From Paracoccus shanxieyensis (lineage in GTDB: Bacteria > Pseudomonadota > Alphaproteobacteria > Rhodobacterales > Rhodobacteraceae), in contig NZ_WMII01000003.1 of assembly GCF_009711265.1 (NCBI RefSeq), positions 1-64,000 of the forward strand: 64,000 nt of DNA. The letters run 5' to 3'. A program made the translations under genes and the position numbers. The notes beneath the pieces are model-generated. The model saw nothing but the letters and a program-made list of their open reading frames with translations. It had not been told where the DNA came from and did no database searches. Every line of letters starts with the position of its first letter. The first letter of the stretch is position 1. Below are positions 38,135 through 47,491 of the stretch, piece after piece.

Positions 38135-39718
38135 TTAGAGCTCCGGTGACTGGCTGTCGTTATCGGACCCGCGTCCAAATCGCATCGCATCAATGCCCTG
38201 TTGGACGCGGTTGATCACGTTGATGAACCGTCCCACGAGTTTCTGTATCGGGCTGTGCTGCTCAGGGGCAATGCCAAGCATGTTCCGCAAGAATGCGGGC
38301 ATGCGCTGGAAATTCAGCTTTCCGCCCTCGACCGTGGTGTCACCGGATTCGACGGCGGTGAGCACCTCATCCATGGCTTCGACGGCGTCGTCGAACTCTT
38401 TACGCCGGTTCTTGAGGGCAATCGCTGTCTGAACCAGTTCATGTTCTTTTTTCTTCAAGGCAGCAGCTTGCCCCGCAAGCTGTTGCTCTTTCTCGCGCTG
38501 CGCCGCCGCTAATTCAGATCTTTCCCGTTCCAGATCCTGCCGTGCCACCTTTACCTTTTCCCGGATCATATCTTCCCTGCGGGCGAGTTCCGTCTGATCG
38601 GCGATCAGGCGCTCCTCTCGCGCCTGCAGGGATTCTTGCCTGATCTTCTGCTCGTGGTGGATCTGCGACAACTCGGCCTGATGTCTGTCCAAACCTTTAC
38701 GTTGCTCCAACAACTGCTCCTTTGTCCGCTCGGACTCGGCAAGGGTCTCGGCGATCTGCTTTGCCTGGACCTTATCGGCGGCATAGGCCTTGGTCGATTT
38801 TCGCGCGAGGTGCGGACCCACGCGCAGCAGGCCGCAATATTTGCCGACGGCTTCATAATAGCGATCCTGAAAGGCCTTCATCTCGTCGTTGAATGCGCGC
38901 TGGACGCCGGATTTTCCCCGCAGCTGGCGAGCAGCTTTGAGGTGGGCCGTGTTTGCGGTCTCCCATTGCGACATGCGGTCGGTATTTTCAGCGTCGATCG
39001 GCACGCAGGATTCTTCCCAGGCGGCAACAGCTTCTGCATGGCGCGCATCGCGCTTGGCCTGGGTCTGGCGATTTTTGCTGGGGCGTTCTTTTTTCGGCTT
39101 CAGGGGACGCGCCATCAGTTCCGGTTTTGGCAGCGGGGCGATGACATCGCTGTCGTTGCAAATGCGCCACCGGGCGGCGGCGCATTTGCCGACATGCAGC
39201 TTGTTGGCGTCAAGCTTTGGATCGGGCGTGTTGATGGCGAGAATGTGGATATGCACATGGCTCTCGTCCGGATGCAGGACGGCCGTCCAGTCAATGCCGT
39301 CTGGCATACGGGCCGTGAAGTCCATGGCGATACGTGCGGCCCAATTGGCGATCTCACGTTTATTTTTCGGATCAGCCGTCATGTCCTGCGGCGTCATCGG
39401 ATGCGAATGGATCTCGGTATAGAGGGTGGCTGCATCGGCACGCAGTCTGCGCTGATAGGTCCTTCCGTTCGCGCTTGTCACGGTTTCGCGGATCCCGGCG
39501 AGAAGCACTGAGCGCTTTTCCCGCAGCTCGGCCAGAGTGATCGAGCCGGGAAAACTCAGATGTATTGCTTCTTGCGGGTTCTCGACATGCTGTGAAAAGT
39601 GACCCTCCCGCGCGGCCTCACCCAACACCTGTTCGGCACTGTTGAACTGGTCCGGGGCGCCTTTAACGGCTTTGGGTTGCTCTGCGTAGGTCTCGATATG
39701 GACGAACTGAAAGGCCAT
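38135..39718 (-). CDS. HUH relaxase (Mob/Pre-like) with long coiled coil
   Basis: A 527-residue mobilization protein. The N-terminal 200 residues are the relaxase domain; the metal-binding motif is HPDESHVHIHILAINT (H149, H154, H156, H158), close to the HxDE-xPHxHxH pattern of MOBV enzymes. Residues about 300-450 are one long charged coiled coil (EQLLEQRKGLDRHQAELSQIHHEQK; REDMIREKVKVARQDLERERSEL). Start ATG 39718 gives MAFQFVHIETYA; the upstream in-frame ATGs have poorer context. It should nick the element's oriT for helper-driven transfer. The upstream small gene overlaps its start. Confidence 0.82.
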   Translation of the reverse strand: MAFQFVHIETYAEQPKAVKGAPDQFNSAEQVLGEAAREGHFSQHVENPQEAIHLSFPGSITLAELREKRSVLLAGIRETVTSANGRTYQRRLRADAATLYTEIHSHPMTPQDMTADPKNKREIANWAARIAMDFTARMPDGIDWTAVLHPDESHVHIHILAINTPDPKLDANKLHVGKCAAARWRICNDSDVIAPLPKPELMARPLKPKKERPSKNRQTQAKRDARHAEAVAAWEESCVPIDAENTDRMSQWETANTAHLKAARQLRGKSGVQRAFNDEMKAFQDRYYEAVGKYCGLLRVGPHLARKSTKAYAADKVQAKQIAETLAESERTKEQLLEQRKGLDRHQAELSQIHHEQKIRQESLQAREERLIADQTELARREDMIREKVKVARQDLERERSELAAAQREKEQQLAGQAAALKKKEHELVQTAIALKNRRKEFDDAVEAMDEVLTAVESGDTTVEGGKLNFQRMPAFLRNMLGIAPEQHSPIQKLVGRFINVINRVQQGIDAMRFGRGSDNDSQSPEL

Positions 39719-39974
39719 GATTGGGTCCCTGGTTTGGATCATGGCTGTCCAAGTATCGCGCATTCGCGAAAAAACCTAAGGCGCTAATGGCCTCGAATTT
39801 CAGAAATATGTCGGCGCCATTGCGGCAGATGCCGAATTCCGGCGGCAGATCGCGGCGAACGATGCGCCGGACGAGTGCTGCGACCGGCGGGATCAGAGGG
39901 CCACATCGCGGCAGGAAGAAGAGGTCCGCACGCGGAAGATTGGAGGGGTGTTTTGGTGCCTTCGGCCTACCCAT
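39663..39974 (-). CDS. Small hypothetical protein overlapping the relaxase start
   Basis: A 103-residue basic protein (starts MGRPKAPKHPSNLPRADLFFLPRCG). Its first 80 residues look coding, and it starts just downstream of a 16-base palindrome that could regulate it. The last 18 codons run over the relaxase start in another frame and look less convincing. In mobilization modules a small accessory gene often precedes the relaxase, but no RHH or HTH motif is clear. Real-gene status is uncertain. Confidence 0.42.
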   Translation of the reverse strand: MGRPKAPKHPSNLPRADLFFLPRCGPLIPPVAALVRRIVRRDLPPEFGICRNGADIFLKFEAISALGFFANARYLDSHDPNQGPNHGLSVRPYRDLRRATQSR

Positions 39975-39988
39975 AGTGACAGACTATA

Positions 39989-40004
39989 GGTAGCTAAAGC
40001 TACC
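39989..40004. promoter_or_regulatory. Palindrome upstream of the mobilization genes
   Basis: GGTAGCT-AA-AGCTACC, perfect seven-base arms, 15 bases before the small gene at 39974 and just past the integrase stop. Candidate operator or part of oriT. Confidence 0.55.
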
Positions 40005-40019
40005 TCGATGGTCTGCCCC

Positions 40020-42017
40020 TTACGCCGGGGAGGCGCTCCGTCGCCCAAAGGGCGACTGCGCGGACGGGCAAGGCCCATCCTTGCGGGTTTTGCGGGCCAC
40101 GGCCCGCACAGGTTCAACTGTCCGAACATCTGCCGCGAGATCACGCACGGGCAGCGGGGGCAGTTGACGAAGAGCGGCCAGCTTGGCGGCCAGCGGGGTC
40201 GTCTCGCTATAGCGCTCGGCGGTGATCGAGTCGCCCGCATGGCCAAGGATGTCCTTGCGCACCTGCTCACGCAAGCCCTCGATCCGGCCCAGCTGAGTCG
40301 CGACATAGTGCCGGAAGCTGTGCAGCACCTTGCCCTCGGGATTGCCCGAAAGCTGGCGCTGGATCAGCAGCCGGAAGCGGTAGTCGAGCGGATCGCCGAA
40401 CTTGGTGCCTGAGGTCGGGCGCTGATCGGGGAACAGATCGCCCCGCGGACCCTTCAGCGCCAGGCGGGCATGCTCCATCAGCCCAAGCGCGACCAGCTGC
40501 GGATGCAGCGGCAGGGTGCGCTCCGACACCAGGTTCTTCAGGCCCCGGTTCGGGTTCGGCCGGAAATGCATCACCGGGATACCGTCGATGATTTCCAGAT
40601 CCTCGGCCTTCAGGCCCGCGATCTCGGCCCGGCGCGCGCCGGTCAAGGCCGCAATCATTGGCACCCAGAACAGCCCGTCGCGGATCAGGTTCGGGCCCGG
40701 CTCTTGCCAATGGCGTTTGCTCTTCCAGCCGTGCCAGATCGGGTGGCTGAAGATCTTGCCGATATCCTCGAGGGTGAAGGCCGGACGCTCGTCCCGGTCG
40801 CGGCGGCTTTTGCGTTCGCGCAGGCTGCCGGCATCCAGCATCACCACCGAAGCAAAGCCCTCGCTGCGCGCCTTTTTCAGAAGCTGGCCGATGTAGTCGA
40901 TGTTGCGGTTGATCGTCGTCGGCGACAGCCCGACCGGCTTGCCCTGCGCGGCATCAAGGATCTGGGCCAGCGACTTCAGTCGGTCCTTGGGCGACTTGCG
41001 ATAGGACTTGGGCAGCTGGTTCAGCACGTCGATGAAGCGGGCCAGATGTTCCTGCCGCAACTGTCGGATGTCACTGACCCCGGTGGCCTCAATGAACAGG
41101 TCATAGACCTTGCGCATCTGGTCGATCATTTGCGCCGACATCTTCTGACGCTTCTTCTGCGCCATCAACCGGTCGGCCAGCGCCGCAATCGAAGGATCAT
41201 AAAGCGGGGTCGGTTCTGCGGGGGATGGGTCTGGTGCTGTCGGCTCTGCCGGGGGCGGTTCAACCGGGGTAATCGGCATTGGCTGCTGCTGAACCGGCTG
41301 CGACACCGGTGCAGGTTCTGTAGCAGGCTTGCGGCCCTCGGCCAAGTCCATGGCCTCGGCGGCAGCGGTTTCGATCGCAGTCAGATGCCCTAGGCTGGCG
41401 ATCTGATAGGCCGCGCCACGCCCGCGCTGCACGATCTGGCGCCCGTGATTCACCTCGCCTTGACTGAATTTGTCCCGGCCCAGTGCCCTGCACATCAGAT
41501 CGAATCCCGGGCGGTTCGGACCGAGTCGCGGGTCGCGGTCAAAATTCTGCGCAAGCAGGTCGACATGGTGGCTGACCGCAGCAATTTCGACATCGCTGCG
41601 GCCCTCAGCGCGCATGGCGTCGCGGTCATCCTCGGGAACCGGCGCGGCTGCCGCACCGCGATGGCCCACCAGTTCGCAGGCCTTGCCCATCACCCAATCG
41701 GCGCTCAGCGCCTGCTGCCAAGCGTCCGGGGCGGGACGGTCGGGAATATTGGCGCGGGTCGCCTCGATCTGATCCAAAGCCCGCAGAATCGCCGCCTGCA
41801 ACAGGCTGCGCGCTTCGTCCCGGCTCAGTTTGCTTTGCATCATCTGGTCGAACACCCGACACCCCTCTGCCCCCAGAAGTAAGGCAAGGCGCCGGGCAAT
41901 CAAGGGATCGCGGGTGCGCAGGCTGACCTGCATCAGCGCACCGCCCAGCGAAAGGGGCAGCCGCCGGCGCCAGACATAGGTCGCGCCACGACGGAAAACA
42001 TGCGTCTGCAAGCCCAA
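40020..42017 (-). CDS. Tyrosine recombinase (integrase) of element B
   Basis: A 665-residue recombinase related end to end to the one at 8933-10861 (shared start H-x-F-RRGA-x-Y-x-W-R-RLP; shared SIAALADRLMAQKKRQKMS-type linker; shared catalytic domain). Catalytic residues are intact: Arg in ALTGARRAEIAGLK (about 457), HSFRHYVATQLG (about 565), DILGHAG, and Tyr in ERYSETTP (about 602). A Pro-rich linker (about 235-270) joins the N-terminal region to the core-binding domain. Its 5' end is 120 bases from the tRNA-Asn 3' end, so it catalyses integration there. It also explains the internal repeat at 10993. Confidence 0.93.
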   Translation of the reverse strand: MGLQTHVFRRGATYVWRRRLPLSLGGALMQVSLRTRDPLIARRLALLLGAEGCRVFDQMMQSKLSRDEARSLLQAAILRALDQIEATRANIPDRPAPDAWQQALSADWVMGKACELVGHRGAAAAPVPEDDRDAMRAEGRSDVEIAAVSHHVDLLAQNFDRDPRLGPNRPGFDLMCRALGRDKFSQGEVNHGRQIVQRGRGAAYQIASLGHLTAIETAAAEAMDLAEGRKPATEPAPVSQPVQQQPMPITPVEPPPAEPTAPDPSPAEPTPLYDPSIAALADRLMAQKKRQKMSAQMIDQMRKVYDLFIEATGVSDIRQLRQEHLARFIDVLNQLPKSYRKSPKDRLKSLAQILDAAQGKPVGLSPTTINRNIDYIGQLLKKARSEGFASVVMLDAGSLRERKSRRDRDERPAFTLEDIGKIFSHPIWHGWKSKRHWQEPGPNLIRDGLFWVPMIAALTGARRAEIAGLKAEDLEIIDGIPVMHFRPNPNRGLKNLVSERTLPLHPQLVALGLMEHARLALKGPRGDLFPDQRPTSGTKFGDPLDYRFRLLIQRQLSGNPEGKVLHSFRHYVATQLGRIEGLREQVRKDILGHAGDSITAERYSETTPLAAKLAALRQLPPLPVRDLAADVRTVEPVRAVARKTRKDGPCPSAQSPFGRRSASPA

Positions 42018-42057
42018 GGCAATACCCCCTTATCGGGCTGCCTCGCCGTGGCCTGCA

Positions 42058-42077
42058 GGTGTCATACGTATGACACC
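42058..42077. promoter_or_regulatory. Perfect 20-base palindrome upstream of integrase B
   Basis: GGTGTCATACGTATGACACC. The half site GTATGACACCC recurs inside the left end of element B (11093-11103), so this may be an arm-type or excisionase site, or an operator of the integrase. Confidence 0.6.
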
Positions 42078-42136
42078 CTTGTCGCACACCACCCCGCAGG
42101 GATGATTTGCGCAACAATTCTCGTAGCTTGGTAAAT

Positions 42137-42155
42137 TTTGGCTCCGGCGGTAGGG
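42137..42155. repeat. Attachment-site repeat at the tRNA-Asn 3' end
   Basis: TTTGGCTCCGGCGGTAGGG, identical to 10993-11011. It includes the CCA end, acceptor stem and start of the T arm of the tRNA. Integration here leaves the tRNA intact. Confidence 0.85.
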
Positions 42156-42213
42156 ATCGAACCTACGACCAATTGATTAACAGTCAACTGCTCTACCGCT
42201 GAGCTACGCCGGA
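42139..42213 (-). tRNA. tRNA-Asn (GTT)
   Basis: The minus strand folds as a standard cloverleaf: acceptor TCCGGCG/CGCCGGA, D arm GCTC-AGCGGTA-GAGC, anticodon arm GTTGA-CTGTTAA-TCAAT with anticodon GTT, T arm GTAGG-TTCGATC-CCTAC, discriminator G and encoded CCA. It serves as the integration site for both elements. Confidence 0.97.
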
Positions 42214-42311
42214 ACACGAGGGGGTGTATAGCGATGCCGTTCGGGGGCGTCCAGAGGCGTTTGCAATTTTTTCACATAAAATCCGCCAGCCGTGAAAATT
42301 CCAGAAATCCG

Positions 42312-43190
42312 CTATAACGCCTTGAAAACAGATGCCGATGACAGGGCATCCAAGGGCTCGACGACGCCGATTTCCGTCATGGCGATCAGATGGGCCAGCA
42401 CATTGCGGCGGGCGGCGGGGTGCAGTGCTTGGGGGATGTCATAGATTCGTCGCACCAGATCCGCGGCATCGGCAGGCCCGTCGCGCAATGCCGCCAGAAT
42501 CTGCGCGGTGCGGGCGCGGCGATGGGCGGCAAGCTCGGACAGGCGGGCGGCGGGATCGGTGATGGGCGCACCATGGGCGGGCAGCAGCCGCTGCGCCCTG
42601 GCAAGCTGCAACCGCTCGACCGAACGGAAATAGTCCAGCAGATCCCCGTCGGGCGGCGAAATCAGCGTCGAGGACCAACCCATCACCACATCGCCGCAAA
42701 AGATGTCCCTGCCGGACTGAAAGCAAAGATGGCCCGCAAAATGGCCGGGCGTATGCAGGGCGGTCAGCGACCATTCGTCGCTTTCGATGGTTTGGCCGTC
42801 GATCAGCCGGGTATCGGGGCGAAAGTCGCGGTCCAGCCCCTCGCCGCCTTGCAGCGCCCCATCGGCGGCCAGACGGCGCATCATGGGGGAACGGCCTGCC
42901 TCGGGCGGGCCGAAGCCATAGATCTGTGCGCGGGTCTCCTGCGCCAGCGCGCGTGCGCCGCCGGAATGGTCCAGATGCGCATGGGTCACGAAGATATGCG
43001 TGATGCGGCCGGGACGCGCGGCCTCGATCAGGGCGGCGCGATGCGCGGGCAGGTCGGGTCCGGGGTCGATCACCGCGACGCTGCCGCGCCCCAGCAAAAA
43101 GGAATTGGTCCCCGGCCCGGTCAGGGGCGACGGATTGTCGGCGGTCACGACCCGCAGGGCTTCCGGGATGCTTGTCGGGATAGTTGTCAT
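42312..43190 (-). CDS. Metallo-beta-lactamase-fold hydrolase (LACTB2-like)
   Basis: A 292-residue MBL-fold enzyme. The metal motif is THAHLDHSG (about residues 89-97), a His follows in HTPGHFAGHLCF (about 146), Asp in FCGDVVMGW, and a last His in LLPAHGAPI. The C-terminal helical domain (RRARTAQILAALRDGPADAADLVRRIYDIP, winged-helix-like) is typical of LACTB2-type proteins, which cleave RNA or thioesters. Begins the core chromosome and is divergent from the kinase gene across 55 bases. Substrate unknown. Confidence 0.88.
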   Translation of the reverse strand: MTTIPTSIPEALRVVTADNPSPLTGPGTNSFLLGRGSVAVIDPGPDLPAHRAALIEAARPGRITHIFVTHAHLDHSGGARALAQETRAQIYGFGPPEAGRSPMMRRLAADGALQGGEGLDRDFRPDTRLIDGQTIESDEWSLTALHTPGHFAGHLCFQSGRDIFCGDVVMGWSSTLISPPDGDLLDYFRSVERLQLARAQRLLPAHGAPITDPAARLSELAAHRRARTAQILAALRDGPADAADLVRRIYDIPQALHPAARRNVLAHLIAMTEIGVVEPLDALSSASVFKAL

Positions 43191-43245
43191 GGCGCTAACC
43201 TAACCCGCGCCGGGCGCGCTGCGAAAGTCCCGGTATGAGGCGCTG

Positions 43246-44586
43246 ATGGATTTCGACTGGTTGAAAAAGCTGATGCCGCGCGGGCTTTATGGCCGCGCCG
43301 CGCTGATCCTGTTCCTGCCGGTGGTCGTGGTGACCATCGTCGTCACGGTGATGTTCCTGCAGCGCCATTTCGAGGATGTGACGCGGCAGATGACGGCGGG
43401 CATGACGCGCGAGATCGCGCTGATCGCTTCGCGTATCGATGAGGCGTCGGACATGCAGATGGCGCGGATCGAGGCGCAGCGCGTGGCGGTGCCGCTGGAT
43501 CTGGAACTGTTCCTGCCCGCCCGGCAGCAGCCGCGCGATTACCGGGTGTTCTATGATCTGTCGGGCCGCGTGGTCATCGAGGAATTGCACAAAAGCGTCG
43601 CGCAGGTGGAAGGCGTGGATCTGAGTCAGCGGCGCGAGGTGCGCATCACGCTGAACGGCCGGTATGGCGCCTATGAGCTGGTGTTTCCGCGCGAACGGGT
43701 CAGCGCCTCGAACCCGCACCAGTTGCTGGTGCTGATGATCGGCACCTCGCTGCTGATGACGGCGATTGCCACGGTGTTTCTGCGCAACCAGTTGCGGCCG
43801 ATCAAACGGTTGGCGCGCGCCGCCGAGGGATATGGCAAGGGGCGTATCATCCCCTATCGCGCCGGCGGCGCCAGCGAGATCCGCAGCGCCGGCACGGCAT
43901 TTCTGGAAATGCGCGCCCGGATCGAGCGGCAGAATGAGCAGCGCAAGCAGATGCTGTCGGGGGTCAGCCACGACCTGCGCACGCCGCTGACGCGGTTGCG
44001 GCTGGGGCTGTCGATGCTGAGCCCGGATCTGCCGCCCGAACCCGAGGAGATCGCCGGGCTGGAAAGCGATGTCGCCGCCATGGGCAAGATGATCGACGCC
44101 TTTCTGGATCATGCGCGCGACGCGGCCCAGGATGCGCCGCCTCTGGCCGTCCCGGCGCTGGCGTTCGTGCAGGGCATCGTCGCGGATGCGCAGCGCGGCG
44201 GGCAGGCGGTGAAGCTGCGCAAGATGCAGGGGGAGATGAATGGCCGCGCCACGTTCCGCGCCGACAGCCTGCGCCGCGCGGTCGAGAACCTGATCGGCAA
44301 TGCCGTGCGCTATGGCAACCGCGCCGAGGTCGAGGCGGCTTTGGGCCCCAGCTATTTCCGCGTCTCGGTCGAGGATGACGGGCCGGGCATCCCACGCGAG
44401 CAGCGCGACGAGGCGTTGAAGCCCTTTACCCGGCTGGATGCGGCACGCAATCAGAACCGGGGGCAGGGCGTGGGGCTGGGCCTTGCCATCGCCGCCGATA
44501 TCGCCCGCGCGCATGGCGGGCAATTGCGGCTGGTCGATGCCGAGCGGCTGGGGGGATTGCGCGCCGAGATCGTCATTCCCCGCTGA
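43246..44586 (+). CDS. Membrane sensor histidine kinase (EnvZ-like)
   Basis: A 446-residue kinase. Two membrane segments (about 17-37 and 160-179) enclose a periplasmic sensor of about 120 residues. The HAMP linker (about 180-232) leads to the H box SGVSHDLRTPLTRLRL with phospho-accepting His242, then N box AVENLIGNAVRYG, G boxes DDGPGIP and GVGLGLAIAADIARAHGG. The pattern resembles EnvZ. No response regulator gene is adjacent, so its partner is elsewhere. The next gene downstream is fabD. Confidence 0.88.
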   Translation: MDFDWLKKLMPRGLYGRAALILFLPVVVVTIVVTVMFLQRHFEDVTRQMTAGMTREIALIASRIDEASDMQMARIEAQRVAVPLDLELFLPARQQPRDYRVFYDLSGRVVIEELHKSVAQVEGVDLSQRREVRITLNGRYGAYELVFPRERVSASNPHQLLVLMIGTSLLMTAIATVFLRNQLRPIKRLARAAEGYGKGRIIPYRAGGASEIRSAGTAFLEMRARIERQNEQRKQMLSGVSHDLRTPLTRLRLGLSMLSPDLPPEPEEIAGLESDVAAMGKMIDAFLDHARDAAQDAPPLAVPALAFVQGIVADAQRGGQAVKLRKMQGEMNGRATFRADSLRRAVENLIGNAVRYGNRAEVEAALGPSYFRVSVEDDGPGIPREQRDEALKPFTRLDAARNQNRGQGVGLGLAIAADIARAHGGQLRLVDAERLGGLRAEIVIPR

Positions 44587-44661
44587 TCCCCCGGCGGTTG
44601 CCGTAGGGCGCGGCAAAGGCTAAGGCTGTGTGAAATATAGAAAGCAGAGGGAAACTGCAGA

Positions 44662-45588
44662 ATGCGGGCATTCGTATTTCCGGGACAGGGCGCTCAGGTC
44701 ATCGGCATGGGCCGTGATCTGGCCGAGGCCTATCCCGCCGCGCGTGAGGTCTTTGCCGAGGTCGATGCGGCCTTGGGTGAGGACCTGTCCGATCTGATCT
44801 GGAACGGCGATATCGACACGCTGACGCTGACGCAGAATGCGCAGCCGGCGCTGATGGCCACCTCGATCGCGGCGCTGCGGGCGCTGGAGGCCGAGGGGTT
44901 CGGCATCGGCGACGCAGCCTTTGTCGCGGGCCACAGCCTGGGCGAATATTCCGCGCTGTGTGCGGCGGGCGCGCTGAGCCTTGCCGATACGGCGCGGCTG
45001 TTGCGGCTGCGCGGGCAGGCCATGCAGGAAGCCGTGCCGGTGGGCGTGGGGGCCATGGCCGCGATCCTTGGGCTGGACTTTGCCGCCGTCGAGGATCTGG
45101 CCCGCGAGGCCGCGCAGGGCGAGGTCTGTCAGGCCGCCAATGACAACGACCCGGCGCAGGTCGTGGTTTCGGGCCACAAAGGCGCGGTCGAACGGGCTGC
45201 CGCGCTGGCCAAGGAGCGGGGCGCCAAGCGGGCGCTGATGCTGCCGGTCTCGGCCCCGTTCCATTCGGCGCTGATGCAGCCCGCCGCCGCCGTGATGGCC
45301 GAGGCTTTGGCCGCGGTCGAGATCGCCGCCCCTGCCGTGCCGCTGGTGGCCAATGTGCGCGCCAGCGCCGTCACCGACCCGGCCGAGATCCGGCAATTGC
45401 TGGTCGAGCAGGTCACGGGATCGGTGCGCTGGCGGGAATCGGTCGGCTATCTGGCCGATGCCGGGGTGACCGAGTTCTGGGAGATCGGCGCCGGCAAGGC
45501 GCTGTCGGGCATGATCAAGCGCATCGCGAAAGAGGCGGTGGTGAAGAATGTCGGCCTGCCCGCGGATATCGCGGCGCTGAAGGGCTGA
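44662..45588 (+). CDS. fabD: Malonyl-CoA:ACP transacylase
   Basis: A 308-residue FabD that loads malonate onto acyl carrier protein in fatty-acid synthesis. The PGQGAQ motif is at residues 7-12, the nucleophile Ser92 in GHSLGEYSAL, an Arg in RLRGQAM (about 117), and His in SAPFHSALM (about 201). Full length for the family. AGAGGGAAACTGCAG precedes the ATG. First gene of fabD-fabG-acpP, all on the plus strand. Confidence 0.97.
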   Translation: MRAFVFPGQGAQVIGMGRDLAEAYPAAREVFAEVDAALGEDLSDLIWNGDIDTLTLTQNAQPALMATSIAALRALEAEGFGIGDAAFVAGHSLGEYSALCAAGALSLADTARLLRLRGQAMQEAVPVGVGAMAAILGLDFAAVEDLAREAAQGEVCQAANDNDPAQVVVSGHKGAVERAAALAKERGAKRALMLPVSAPFHSALMQPAAAVMAEALAAVEIAAPAVPLVANVRASAVTDPAEIRQLLVEQVTGSVRWRESVGYLADAGVTEFWEIGAGKALSGMIKRIAKEAVVKNVGLPADIAALKG

Positions 45589-45595
45589 GGTTGCC

Positions 45596-45643
45596 GGGGG
45601 CGCTGCCCCCGTCCCTGCGGGACTCCCCCGGGGTATTGGAAAA
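45596..45643. repeat. GC-rich hairpin repeat between fabD and fabG
   Basis: GGGGGCGCTGCCCCC followed by GTCCCTGCGGGAC and CCCCCGGGG: stacked stem-loops. Sequences of this kind recur between genes in Rhodobacteraceae; only one copy is obvious here. Confidence 0.55.
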
Positions 45644-45657
45644 ACAAGGAAGATGTC

Positions 45658-46395
45658 ATGTTTGATCTGACGGGCAAGAATGCTTTGGTCACGGGTGCCT
45701 CGGGCGGGATCGGGGGCGCGATTGCCGAGGCGCTGCATGCGGCGGGCGCGAGTGTCGCGCTGTCGGGCACGCGCGAGGCGCCCTTGCGCGAACTGGCCGA
45801 GAAGCTGGGTAGCCGCGCCCATGTCGTGACCGCCAATCTGGGCGATGCCGAGGCCGTCGAGGCGCTGCCGAAGGCGGCTGCGGCGGCCATGGGGTCGGTC
45901 GACGTGCTGGTGAACAATGCGGGCATCACCCGCGACAACCTGTTCATGCGCATGTCGGATGAAGAATGGGCGCAGGTACTGGATGTGAACCTGACCTCGA
46001 GCTTTCGGCTGTGCCGGGGCGTGCTGCGCGGCATGATGAAGGCGCGCTGGGGCCGGATCGTCAACATCACCTCGGTCGTGGGGGCCACCGGCAATCCGGG
46101 GCAGGGCAATTATGCGGCGGCCAAGGCCGGGCTGGTCGGCATGTCGAAAAGTCTGGCCTATGAGGTCGCCAGTCGCGGCATCACCGTCAACTGCATCGCG
46201 CCGGGCTTCATCGAGACCGCGATGACCGACAAGCTGAACGACGAGCAGAAGGGCCGCATCCTGACGCAGATCCCCGCAGGCCGCATGGGTGCGGCGCAGG
46301 ACATTGCCGCGGCAGCGCTGTATCTGTCCAGTTCCGAGGCAGGTTATGTCACCGGCGCCACGCTGCATGTGAATGGCGGGATGGCGATGCTGTGA
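45658..46395 (+). CDS. fabG: 3-oxoacyl-ACP reductase
   Basis: A 245-residue short-chain dehydrogenase that reduces 3-oxoacyl-ACP with NADPH. The cofactor motif TGASGGIGGAI starts at residue 12, NNAG is at 86-89, and the catalytic Ser139 (NITSVVG), Tyr152 and Lys156 (NYAAAKAG) are in place. The C-terminus GYVTGATLHVNGGMAML is typical of FabG. Directly between fabD and acpP, which supports the assignment over other SDRs. Confidence 0.96.
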   Translation: MFDLTGKNALVTGASGGIGGAIAEALHAAGASVALSGTREAPLRELAEKLGSRAHVVTANLGDAEAVEALPKAAAAAMGSVDVLVNNAGITRDNLFMRMSDEEWAQVLDVNLTSSFRLCRGVLRGMMKARWGRIVNITSVVGATGNPGQGNYAAAKAGLVGMSKSLAYEVASRGITVNCIAPGFIETAMTDKLNDEQKGRILTQIPAGRMGAAQDIAAAALYLSSSEAGYVTGATLHVNGGMAML

Positions 46396-46531
46396 TCTTG
46401 GTTTTATCCGGGTTGCAAGATCACGTTCCCGTGCTATATCCCGCGAATAAGGCTTCAGGGCATCCGCCTTGGGCTGTCGTCGGCTACGGTCGGCACATCT
46501 GGGCGGATGCCCGCGAAAATGAGGAAGAGAC

Positions 46532-46765
46532 ATGAGCGATATCGCTGATCGCGTGAAGAAAATCGTCGTCGAGCATCTGGGCGTTGACGAGGACAAGGTG
46601 ACGGAAAGCGCCTCGTTCATCGACGATCTGGGCGCCGACTCTCTGGACACTGTGGAGCTGGTCATGGCTTTCGAGGAAGAATTCGGCATCGAGATCCCGG
46701 ATGACGCTGCGGAAACCATCCAGACCTTTGGCGATGCGGTGAAATTCATCCAGGGCGCGGTCTGA
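46532..46765 (+). CDS. acpP: Acyl carrier protein
   Basis: A 77-residue acidic protein. Ser37 in [11 protein letters not shown] carries the 4'-phosphopantetheine. Four-helix layout, [23 protein letters not shown] is canonical. AGGAAGAGAC precedes the ATG. Downstream of fabG by 136 bases and followed by a terminator. Confidence 0.98.
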   Translation: MSDIADRVKKIVVEHLGVDEDKVTESASFIDDLGADSLDTVELVMAFEEEFGIEIPDDAAETIQTFGDAVKFIQGAV

Positions 46766-46791
46766 TCCGAGCCTTCGCATTTCGCGAATTT

Positions 46792-46827
46792 GGGCGATGC
46801 TTTTCCGAGGAGAAGCGTCGCCTTTTT
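46792..46827 (+). terminator. Terminator after acpP
   Basis: GGGCGATGCTTTTC ... GAGAAGCGTCGCC hairpin with G-U pairs, then TTTTT. Confidence 0.75.
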
Positions 46828-46911
46828 CTTTGTGTTCATCGGTCTTTGGTGCATGGAACCCGGCCCCTTCCGCCGGTGTTGGTGAGGCGAAACCAACCAA
46901 AGGAGACTGTC

Positions 46912-47385
46912 ATGGCAGTCAATCTGATGGGTCTGACGGACAATGCCCGCAAGACCGCAATCGACGAATTGAACGCGCGTCTGGCCGATGCCGTGGCGCT
47001 GTCTGCCGCCATCAAGCAGGCGCATTGGAACGTGAAGGGCCGCAACTTCATCGCCGTTCACGAGCTTTTCGATCAGGTCTTTGCCAATCTTCAGGTCCAT
47101 GTCGATGAGATCGCCGAGCGCGTGCAGCAGCTGGACGGCGTGGCCATCGGCACGGTCGAGAAAGCCGCCAAGGCCAGCTCGCTCAAGGAATACCCGACCG
47201 ATCTGACCAAAGCCGAAGATCACATCAAGGCGATCTGCGAACGGATGCGCGACTATGGCGCCAAGGTCCGCGAGGCGATCGACACCACCGACGAGGCCGG
47301 TGATGCCGACACGGCCGATCTGCTGACGGGGGCCTCGCGCACCGCTGACAAGGATCTGTGGTTTCTGGAAAGCCATCTGGAATAA
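46912..47385 (+). CDS. dps: Dps/ferritin-like DNA-protecting protein
   Basis: A 157-residue Dps dodecamer subunit that stores iron using hydrogen peroxide and protects DNA. The ferroxidase ligands lie in AIKQAHWNVKGRNFIAVHELFDQ and QVHVDEIAERV, as in other Dps proteins. AAAGGAG precedes the ATG at 46912. It stands alone between two terminators. No OxyR or Fur site is obvious to the eye. Confidence 0.94.
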   Translation: MAVNLMGLTDNARKTAIDELNARLADAVALSAAIKQAHWNVKGRNFIAVHELFDQVFANLQVHVDEIAERVQQLDGVAIGTVEKAAKASSLKEYPTDLTKAEDHIKAICERMRDYGAKVREAIDTTDEAGDADTADLLTGASRTADKDLWFLESHLE

Positions 47386-47418
47386 GCCGCACCAGATCGT
47401 GACGCCAGATCGAGACAG

Positions 47419-47443
47419 GGCCGGGACGTGATCCCGGCCTTTT
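47419..47443 (+). terminator. Terminator after dps
   Basis: GGCCGGGA-CGTGA-TCCCGGCC stem-loop followed by TTTT. Confidence 0.85.
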
Positions 47444-47491
47444 GCGTTTCCGGCGATTGCGAAGCCCCGGCCAAGACGCCTAGATAAGGGC